Shown here piece by piece: positions 13,546 to 19,746 of a stretch of 19,746 bases of DNA. The translations under genes and the position numbers were made by a program. Below the pieces are notes generated by a model. It was given only the letters and a program-made list of their open reading frames with translations, searched no databases and was not told the origin of the DNA. Position 1 is the first letter of the stretch, and the number at the start of each line of letters is the position of its first letter. Source of the DNA: Promethearchaeota archaeon. GTDB lineage: Archaea > Asgardarchaeota > Lokiarchaeia > Sigyniarchaeales > SOKP01. The DNA is taken from assembly GCA_019894815.1 (NCBI GenBank), contig JAGXNU010000014.1, positions 1 through 19,746 of the forward strand. The letters run 5' to 3'.

Positions 13546-16500
13546 ATGGAAAAAATTGGGGCAGTAATGGTTGTAGGCGCTGGAATTGGAGGTTCGCAAG
13601 CAGCATTAGACTTAGCAGATTCGGGATATAAAGTTTATTTGATTGAATCAACAACGAGCATTGGTGGTGTAATGGCACAGTTGGATAAAACATTTCCTAC
13701 TAACGATTGTGCGATGTGTATTGTAAGTCCTAAGTTAGTTGAAACTGGGCGACACCAGAACATAGATTTAAGTATTAATTGTGAAATTCAAGATGTTATA
13801 GGAGAAGCAGGAAATTTTACAATAAAAGTACTAAAAAAATCGTTATATATTAACCCTGAAAAATGCACTGGCTGTGGAGTATGTGGTCGCGAGTGTCCTG
13901 TTGAAGCGATCGATGTCTTTAATGAAGGTTTAGCGAATTATGCAGCAACATCAGTTAAATATCCTCAAGCAGTACCCTTAGTATTTGCTATTGATAAAAA
14001 TTATTGTATTGGTTGTGGAATATGTCAAGGAGTCTGCAAAGCAAAAGCCATAGAATACGATAGAAAAGACGAGGAAGTCGAAATTAATGTTGGTGCAATA
14101 ATATTGGCTCCTGGGTTTGACGAATATATTCCACCAGAAGGTAACCTTTATGGGTATGGAAAGTATAAGAATGTAGTTACGAGCATAGAGTTTGAAAGAA
14201 TTCTAAGTGCTAGTGGACCATACGCGGGGAGAGTATTACGACCCTCAGATGGAGATGTCCCAGAAAAGGTGGCATTCCTCCAATGTGTAGGCTCTCGTGA
14301 TTACACAGGTAAAGGAAAGCCCTATTGTTCATCAGTATGTTGTATGTATACTGCGAAAGAAGCAGTAATTGCCCATGAACACATGCATCAAATACAACCA
14401 ACGATATTCAGCATGGATATAAGGGCATATGGTAAAGATTTTGATAAATATATTATTCGAGCACAAGAAGAATATGAAGTTCGCTATATTAGAAGCCGTA
14501 TATCTTCAATAACTGAAGTACCAGAAACGAAAGACTTAAGAATTAAATATGAAACGGAAGATGGTACAGTAGTAGAAGAAGATTATCACATGGTAGTCCT
14601 TGCAGTTGGCTTAAATCCTCCTAACGACGCACAATTTCTTGCGGAGAAGTTCGGCGTAGAATTAAATGAATATGATTTTGCCATGACAGATATTTTTAAC
14701 CCCGTACAAACATCAAAACCTGGAATATTTGCATGTGGAGCTTTTTCCTCACCTAAAGACATTCCAGATACAGTTACTCAAGCTAGCGCTGCTGCTGGTT
14801 GCGTTAATCAACTTTTACACGAAAAGAAAGGTACATTAATAACAGAAAAAACGCTTCCTCCAGAGATATTTGTAAGAGGTCAACCGCCGAGAATTGGTGT
14901 GTTTATCTGTTACTGTGGAATTAACATAGGGGGCTTTCTAGATGTACCAGAAGTTACCAAATATGCAAGTAATCTTCCAAATGTAGTTTTAGCTGATAAT
15001 AATTTATATACATGTTCGGCAGATACTCAAACATTAATAAAAGATACTATAAAGGAATATCACCTTAACCGCGTTGTTGTTGCTTCTTGTACGCCAAGAA
15101 CTCACGAACCTTTGTTTCAAGAAACAATTAGAGAAGCAGGTTTAAATAGATATTTATTTCAAATGGCTAATATCAGAGATCAATGTTCTTGGGTTCACAT
15201 GAACGAGTGGGACAAAGCAACTGAAAAGGCGAAGGACCTCGTGAGGATGGCTGTAAATAAAGCAAGAAATATTGAGGCTATCGAAAGGATAAAATTACCA
15301 GTAACGCAAAAGACTTTAATTGTAGGCGGAGGAATTAGTGGAATGGTTGCTGCACTTAATTTTGCAACTCAAGGATATGAGACGTTTTTGATTGAAAAAC
15401 AAAAAGAATTGGGGGGATTTGCTCGACATATATATAACACGCTTGAAGGTGGCAACGTTCAAGAATTTATATCTGATTTAATTGAAAAAATCAATTCAAA
15501 CAAATTAATCCGTGTTTTTACTCAAGCAGAAATTGAAATTATTGATGGTTATATTGGAAATTTTAAAACTACAGTTATCCACGGCTCAAAGAAAGAGAAG
15601 ACAGAGTTTGAGCATGGTGTAGTGATTGTAGCTACAGGAGCTAAAGAATATCAACCTACAGAGTATTTATACGGTCAAAATAACAAAGTAATTCTACAAT
15701 CGGAATTTGAAAAATTATTAAACACCTCTAATGATATTAATGATAAAAAATCAGTAGTTATGATACAGTGTGTTGGTTCTAGAAACGATGACCATCCCTA
15801 TTGTAGTAAAATGTGTTGTGCTGAAGCGATAAAGAACGCTCTTTTAGCAAAACAGAAAAACCCAAATGTTGAAGTTGTAGTTTTATTTAGGGATATAAGA
15901 ACATATGGGTTTAAAGAAAAGTATTATAGAGAGGCGCGAGAAAAAGGAGTAATATTCATTAACTACGAAGAAAATGAACCCCCAGAAATAATTTCAGAAG
16001 GTTCAATTTTAAAAATTAAGTTAAAGACTCTGAAGATGGGAGAAATTACGATTGAATCCGATCTTTTAGTTTTAAGTGCGGGTATTATAGCAAAACGCGA
16101 GGACAACGAGGAGTTAGCAAAAATGCTAAAAGTTCCATTAAACGACGATAATTTCTTTTTAGAAGCTCATGTAAAATTGCGTCCAGTAGATTTTGCTACA
16201 GAAGGCGTATTTGTGGCAGGATTAGCGCATTGTCCAAAAACAATTGAGGATTCTATTTCTCAAGCTAACGCAGCTGTTGCAAGGGCTTGTACAATTCTCT
16301 CTAAAGATGAGATCGAGGTTGAAGGTAAAATCGGAGAGATTGACATGGCTCGATGTACTGGGTGTGGGATGTGTATTGATAATTGCGCTTATAATGCTAT
16401 TGAATTAATCGATGATAGGCGATTCGGTAGAGTAGCATATATAAATTCGATACTCTGTAAAGGATGTGGAGCGTGTGCCGGTAACTGCAGGTGTGCTGCC

Positions 16501-16560
16501 ATAGACATTCGCGGCTTTACAGGTGAGCAAATATTTGCAATGATAACTGGGAGGAATTAA
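13546..16560 (+). CDS. hdrA: Giant fused HdrA (two FAD domains, four ferredoxin motifs)
   Basis: This 1004-residue protein is one chain equal to the two genes at 9747 and 11076. Residues 1-430: FAD domain 1 (GAGIGG, 11-16) with inserted ferredoxin (C107-x2-C110-x2-C113-x3-C117-P; C154-x2-C157-x2-C160-x3-C164). Residues about 425-448 are a linker (EKKGTLITEKTLPPE). Residues 449-1004: the HdrA N-domain (GVFICYCGINIGG, SCTPRTHEPLF), FAD domain 2 (GGGISG, 594-599) without an insert, and C-terminal ferredoxins (C937-C947 and C971-C981). Its second inserted motif has standard ferredoxin spacing (CIGCGICQGVC), unlike the longer C-x7-C of the split copy. GAGGG at 13533-13537 is 8 bases before ATG 13546, so that start is preferred; ATG 13531 (ATGA overlap with the previous stop) adds five residues. 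Role: flavin-based electron transfer or bifurcation core of the second module. Confidence 0.9.
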   Translation: MEKIGAVMVVGAGIGGSQAALDLADSGYKVYLIESTTSIGGVMAQLDKTFPTNDCAMCIVSPKLVETGRHQNIDLSINCEIQDVIGEAGNFTIKVLKKSLYINPEKCTGCGVCGRECPVEAIDVFNEGLANYAATSVKYPQAVPLVFAIDKNYCIGCGICQGVCKAKAIEYDRKDEEVEINVGAIILAPGFDEYIPPEGNLYGYGKYKNVVTSIEFERILSASGPYAGRVLRPSDGDVPEKVAFLQCVGSRDYTGKGKPYCSSVCCMYTAKEAVIAHEHMHQIQPTIFSMDIRAYGKDFDKYIIRAQEEYEVRYIRSRISSITEVPETKDLRIKYETEDGTVVEEDYHMVVLAVGLNPPNDAQFLAEKFGVELNEYDFAMTDIFNPVQTSKPGIFACGAFSSPKDIPDTVTQASAAAGCVNQLLHEKKGTLITEKTLPPEIFVRGQPPRIGVFICYCGINIGGFLDVPEVTKYASNLPNVVLADNNLYTCSADTQTLIKDTIKEYHLNRVVVASCTPRTHEPLFQETIREAGLNRYLFQMANIRDQCSWVHMNEWDKATEKAKDLVRMAVNKARNIEAIERIKLPVTQKTLIVGGGISGMVAALNFATQGYETFLIEKQKELGGFARHIYNTLEGGNVQEFISDLIEKINSNKLIRVFTQAEIEIIDGYIGNFKTTVIHGSKKEKTEFEHGVVIVATGAKEYQPTEYLYGQNNKVILQSEFEKLLNTSNDINDKKSVVMIQCVGSRNDDHPYCSKMCCAEAIKNALLAKQKNPNVEVVVLFRDIRTYGFKEKYYREAREKGVIFINYEENEPPEIISEGSILKIKLKTLKMGEITIESDLLVLSAGIIAKREDNEELAKMLKVPLNDDNFFLEAHVKLRPVDFATEGVFVAGLAHCPKTIEDSISQANAAVARACTILSKDEIEVEGKIGEIDMARCTGCGMCIDNCAYNAIELIDDRRFGRVAYINSILCKGCGACAGNCRCAAIDIRGFTGEQIFAMITGRN

Positions 16561-16564
16561 TAAA

Positions 16565-17026
16565 ATGAATGAAATTACAAGTGAATCAAAGCAAATGAAA
16601 AATACAGATGATGAATGGGAACCTAAGATATTAGCATTTTTATGCAATTGGTGTTCCTATGCTGGAGCTGATCTAGCAGGAGTGAGTAGAATTCAATACC
16701 CTCCAAATATTAGAGTAGTTAGAGTTCCATGTTCAGGTAGAATAAATCCTTATTTTATAGTAAAAGCTTTATTAGATGGATGGGATGGAGTTCTGGTTTC
16801 TGGATGCCATCCCGGAGATTGCCATTATTTAACAGGAAACTTAGTAGCTAGAAGAAGGTTTGGAATTCTAAAGGATCTATTAGAATTTTTCGGAATTGAA
16901 CCAGATAGAGTTAATTTTATGTGGGCTTCTGCTGCTGAAGGTGAACGTTTTGCTGTTTTGATAAGAAAAACCACCAAGTTGGTTAAAAAAATGGGACCAA
17001 ATAAAAAATTTGAGAAAAAATGGTGA
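16565..17026 (+). CDS. mvhD: MvhD-like (FlxD-type) [2Fe-2S] electron adaptor, short form
   Basis: The 153-residue protein is a core MvhD: C27-x2-C30 (FLCNWCSYAGADLAGVSR), C56 (PCSGR), C81 and C86 (GCHPGDCHY). It has a polar 18-residue N-terminal lead and lacks the 100-residue tail of the copy at 12773. GGGAGG at the end of the giant HdrA gene is its ribosome site. It is followed 6 bases later by the FlxC-like gene, so it probably connects the FlxABC-type input module to the giant HdrA, as FlxD does in FlxABCD-HdrABC systems. FlxD is the name used for MvhD-type proteins in that setting. Confidence 0.9.
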   Translation: MNEITSESKQMKNTDDEWEPKILAFLCNWCSYAGADLAGVSRIQYPPNIRVVRVPCSGRINPYFIVKALLDGWDGVLVSGCHPGDCHYLTGNLVARRRFGILKDLLEFFGIEPDRVNFMWASAAEGERFAVLIRKTTKLVKKMGPNKKFEKKW

Positions 17027-17032
17027 TTAAAA

Positions 17033-18046
17033 GTGGGAGATATTGAATCAGAAAACCAAGACATCGAAAACTCGATTAAAGAGTTAGCAAGGAATTTGCT
17101 TAGAGACAAGGAAGTTGATGTTATTATAGGTTATACAAAGGGAACGGTGCCATTAAGCTCTTCTCCAGTTTTCATTACGAGAGAAGAAGATACGGATAAG
17201 TTATTGTGGAATAATTTATGTTATGTTAATTTAGCTAATTATTTAGCTCCTAGAATTCCTAAACTATACGACGAAGAGGGTCAAAAATTAAAAGTTGGTA
17301 TTGTCGCAAAAGGTTGCGTTGGAAGAGCATTAATTCATTTAGCCGTTGAGAATCAAATTAATTTTGAAAATATTAAAATGATAGGAATTTCTTGTAATGG
17401 AATAATAAATAGAAAAAGAATTGAGAAGGAAATTGGAGAAAGGGAAATATTAGAAACATCTATTTTAGGTAATAGCATAATCGTAAAGGGAAGAGATTTT
17501 GAAGAAACATTTCCTTTCGACGAATATCTGAATGAATTATGCAAGGTTTGTAAAGTTAAATCCCCTCCTAATGTAGATGATTCATGTGTAGGAGAATGCT
17601 TAGAGAATCCCGTTATTGAAGATGATTTTAACGATATTTCTGACTTTGAATCCAAAACTTCTGAAGAAAAATGGGTATATATTAAAGATACTTTAAGTGC
17701 ATGTACAAGATGTTATGCGTGTAGAGAAGTGTGCCCAATGTGTTATTGCAATCTGTGTTTCGTGGACCAAAATAAACCCATTTGGTTTGGAAAAACAACT
17801 GATTTTACAGATATTTTTGCGTTTCATTTTAATCGAGCCATGCATTTAGCGGGTAGATGTGTTGCTTGTGGCGCTTGTAGTAGTGTTTGCCCCATGGGCA
17901 TAGATTTAAATTTAATAACAAGAAAATTAGAAAAAATTGTAAAAGAAAGATATAACTTTACTTCAGGTATGGATAAAGAAACGGTACCTCCAATGATGTC
18001 GTTTAGCATGGATGATAAAGAAGAATTTATGATGGAAGAGGATTAA
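17033..18046 (+). CDS. FlxC-like iron-sulfur protein with two [4Fe-4S] clusters
   Basis: The 337-residue protein has an N-terminal domain (1-195) with scattered cysteines (C63, C95, C121, C170, C173, C185, C189) in GIVAKGCVGRALIHLA and ISCNGIINRKR, and a C-terminal ferredoxin part: C224-x2-C227-x2-C230-x3-C234-P, extra C237, C239, C242, and C276-x2-C279-x2-C282-x3-C286-P. The N-terminal part recalls FrhB/FdhB-type proteins that bind flavin or F420, but no motif proves flavin binding here. Its place between MvhD and a HydB/AsrA-like gene matches the FlxC subunit of the FlxABCD-HdrABC systems. Translation starts at GTG 17033, supported by GGTGAT 5 bases upstream, overlapping the end of the preceding gene's stop. 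The acidic, Met-rich C-terminal tail (MMSFSMDDKEEFMMEED) is unusual. Confidence 0.78.
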   Translation: MGDIESENQDIENSIKELARNLLRDKEVDVIIGYTKGTVPLSSSPVFITREEDTDKLLWNNLCYVNLANYLAPRIPKLYDEEGQKLKVGIVAKGCVGRALIHLAVENQINFENIKMIGISCNGIINRKRIEKEIGEREILETSILGNSIIVKGRDFEETFPFDEYLNELCKVCKVKSPPNVDDSCVGECLENPVIEDDFNDISDFESKTSEEKWVYIKDTLSACTRCYACREVCPMCYCNLCFVDQNKPIWFGKTTDFTDIFAFHFNRAMHLAGRCVACGACSSVCPMGIDLNLITRKLEKIVKERYNFTSGMDKETVPPMMSFSMDDKEEFMMEED

Positions 18047-18057
18047 GTGGTGAGAAA

Positions 18058-19116
18058 ATGGAATTAATGATTTTATTGAAAGATCAGGTCGCAAAATTAT
18101 ATAATGAGTTATCAGAGGAATATAATTTCTTTGCTCCCGTCAAAGAAAAGGGTTTTATTGCTTATAGAAAAATTTCAAACCCAGAAGAGATTGAATTAAA
18201 TTATTTCAATTCAAAAATTCCACCAAAAGAAATTTTGTTTCCACAGAATGAAGTTCTTTTCGAATTTAAAACAGATGGTAAAAATGTTGTCGAAATAGAA
18301 GATAGAAAAGATTTAGACGAAAAAAATATTCTTTTCGGTATAAGACCATGCGATGCTCATAGTTTTGATCTGTTAGAAAAATTCTTTGCTTTTGGGGATT
18401 TCCAAGATGAGATATTTTTAAAAAAAAGAGAAAATAGTTTACTAATAGGAATTGGTTGTAATTCTCCAAAAAGTACGTGCTTTTGTACATCGATTGAAGG
18501 ACACCCCTTCCAAAAGGATGATATGGATATCTTTTTAGTAGATTTAGGCGATAATTATTTGGTAGAAGGAATAAGTGATAAAGGTAATAATATAATTCAA
18601 CGATTATCATGGCTTTCAAAAGCTTCTAAAGCAGATGTAAAAAAAGCACAAGAATTAGAAAAGAAGGCACAAGATTTAATAACCACAAAATTAGATCTAA
18701 CGAACACGAGTGATATTTTAGAAAGTAATTTTGGCAATGAAATTTGGAAAGAGGTTAGCGAAAATTGTTTAGGGTGTGGATCGTGTTCATTTTTATGCCC
18801 TACATGCACTTGTTTTGATGTAATCGATGAGAATGCTCAATACGAAAATCGTGGGAGACGAATAAGAATCTGGGATACTTGCCAATTCTGCCTTTATACA
18901 CTTCATACGAGTGGCCACAATCCCCGCAATAGTAATATTGAGCGATGCCGAAATCGTATATTACACAAATTTAGTTATTACCCCTTGAATTACGATCTAA
19001 TTGGATGTGTGGGATGTGGACGATGTATCCAAGTATGCCCAGTTAATAACGACCTAAGAACAATAATTAGTAAAATAAATAATATAAAAACAAATGAGGA
19101 GAATGTGAATGTCTAA
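18058..19116 (+). CDS. FlxB-like iron-sulfur protein (sulfhydrogenase beta / AsrA family)
   Basis: The 352-residue protein belongs to the HydB/AsrA family, which carries electrons between a flavin NAD(P)H-binding partner and a second enzyme. Family words in order: KEILFPQNEVLFEF (57-70), FGIRPCDAHSFDLLEKFF (93-110), GCNSPKSTCFCTSIEGHPF (133-151), CLGCGSCSFLCPTCTCFDV (237-255), WDTCQFCLYTLHTSGHNPR (272-290), RCRNRILHKFSYYP (296-309) and CVGCGRCIQVCPVN (317-330). Two classic [4Fe-4S] motifs are C237/240/243/247 and C317/320/323/327. GGTGA lies just before ATG 18058. Its last bases overlap the next start by 8 bases, so it is coupled to the FlxA-like flavoprotein, its usual partner. Confidence 0.88.
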   Translation: MELMILLKDQVAKLYNELSEEYNFFAPVKEKGFIAYRKISNPEEIELNYFNSKIPPKEILFPQNEVLFEFKTDGKNVVEIEDRKDLDEKNILFGIRPCDAHSFDLLEKFFAFGDFQDEIFLKKRENSLLIGIGCNSPKSTCFCTSIEGHPFQKDDMDIFLVDLGDNYLVEGISDKGNNIIQRLSWLSKASKADVKKAQELEKKAQDLITTKLDLTNTSDILESNFGNEIWKEVSENCLGCGSCSFLCPTCTCFDVIDENAQYENRGRRIRIWDTCQFCLYTLHTSGHNPRNSNIERCRNRILHKFSYYPLNYDLIGCVGCGRCIQVCPVNNDLRTIISKINNIKTNEENVNV

Positions 19117-19746
19117 TCCTTATATCCCAATGCTTACAACGGTAAAAAATATTGTTTCTGAAAATAAAGTAAATGATATTAAAACTATTGAATTAGAATT
19201 TAAGAAAGCAGAAGATTATAATAAATTCAATTATATTCCTGGACAATTCGCTGAAATAAGCTTAATAGGAAAGGGAGAAGCACCCATTGGAATTGCTTCA
19301 TCTCCTACTGAAGAAGGCTCGATTAAATTTACTATAAAAAAGATGGGAACTGTTACATCGGAATTTCACAACTGCAATATTGGAGATGTTGTAGGCGTAA
19401 GAGGTCCTTTTGGAAATGGATGGCCTATTGAAGAAATGAAGGGAAAGGATATTGTGGTTATTGGTGGGGGGTTCGCGTTTTCAACTTTAAGATCCCTCGT
19501 TATTTACTTGTTAAACGAAAAGTATAGAAAGGATTACAAGAAGATCACAGTAATTTATGGAAATCGCGACCCGGGCGAAGTTTTATACCGCAATGTTTTA
19601 GAAGAATGGAAAAAACACGACAATATTGAAGTGGTTTTAACGATTGATCGCGAAGTGGAAGGGTGGAAAGAAAAAGTAGGTTTCGTAGCCCCTATAGTAA
19701 AAGAAGTAGCTCCTTCTTCGGATAATGCTATAGCTGTAGTGTGTGG
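19109..19746 (+). CDS. FlxA-like NAD(P)H-flavin oxidoreductase (HydG/AsrB family), 3' end cut off
   Basis: The frame is open from ATG 19109 to the end of the window (212 codons). GAGGAG (19096-19101) is its ribosome site. The N-terminal domain is the FAD-binding barrel: IPGQFAEISL (43-52) and PIGIASSP (59-66), then MGTVTSEFHN (79-88) and GVRGPFGNGWP (96-106). The NAD(P)-binding domain begins at IVVIGGGFAFSTLRSLV (115-131). The order of domains matches sulfhydrogenase gamma and anaerobic sulfite reductase subunit B. In that family a [2Fe-2S] or other Fe-S site follows at the C-terminus, which lies beyond the window. It would oxidise NADH or NADPH and pass electrons to the FlxB-like partner. 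Which nucleotide is used cannot be read here. Confidence 0.85.
   Translation, partial: MSNPYIPMLTTVKNIVSENKVNDIKTIELEFKKAEDYNKFNYIPGQFAEISLIGKGEAPIGIASSPTEEGSIKFTIKKMGTVTSEFHNCNIGDVVGVRGPFGNGWPIEEMKGKDIVVIGGGFAFSTLRSLVIYLLNEKYRKDYKKITVIYGNRDPGEVLYRNVLEEWKKHDNIEVVLTIDREVEGWKEKVGFVAPIVKEVAPSSDNAIAVVC

Overview
The window is AT-rich (coding regions included) and looks archaeal. Three things point this way: TATA boxes of the form ATTTAAATA, T-tract ends in place of bacterial terminators, and a Lrp/AsnC regulator with a TATA box placed for a leaderless start. A Ras/Rab-like small GTPase, a large Hdr/MvhD/Flx gene cluster and the low GC content make an Asgard archaeon, probably a Lokiarchaeia-like lineage, the best guess. 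That placement is inference from gene content, not from a marker gene.

Left part (1-5275) holds mostly single genes on both strands: the 3' end of an acyl-CoA synthetase, msrA, a small basic helical protein (minus), a divergent GMP-synthase-like ATP pyrophosphatase, a 100-residue unknown protein, a 57-residue Cys-rich protein (minus), a GTPase with degenerate switch regions, and a Lrp/AsnC regulator (minus). The gaps between them are long and hold promoters, inverted repeats and T-tracts.

Middle part (5276-8282) has an 850-base gene-poor stretch with spaced A-tracts, direct repeats round a TATA box, and two possible micro-ORFs. It is followed by a 316-residue protein (acidic coiled coil, ribbon-helix-helix-like segment, winged-helix-like C-terminus) and by a tandem pair of related, unrecognised Cys-rich mini-proteins.

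Right part (8346 to the end) is one tightly packed plus-strand operon: hdrC, hdrB, hdrA-like 1, hdrA-like 2, mvhD 1, a giant fused hdrA, mvhD 2, a FlxC-like Fe-S protein, a FlxB/HydB/AsrA-like Fe-S protein and the start of a FlxA/HydG/AsrB-like flavoprotein. It carries parts for a soluble, flavin-based electron-bifurcating complex: an NAD(P)H or F420-like input module (FlxABC), MvhD as electron adaptor, HdrA with FAD and many [4Fe-4S] clusters, and HdrBC as the disulfide-reducing (or other acceptor) end. The HdrA/MvhD unit is present twice, once with HdrA split in two adjacent in-frame genes and once as a single 1004-residue fusion. This is the most striking feature of the window. No tRNA, rRNA, CRISPR array or intact mobile element was seen.
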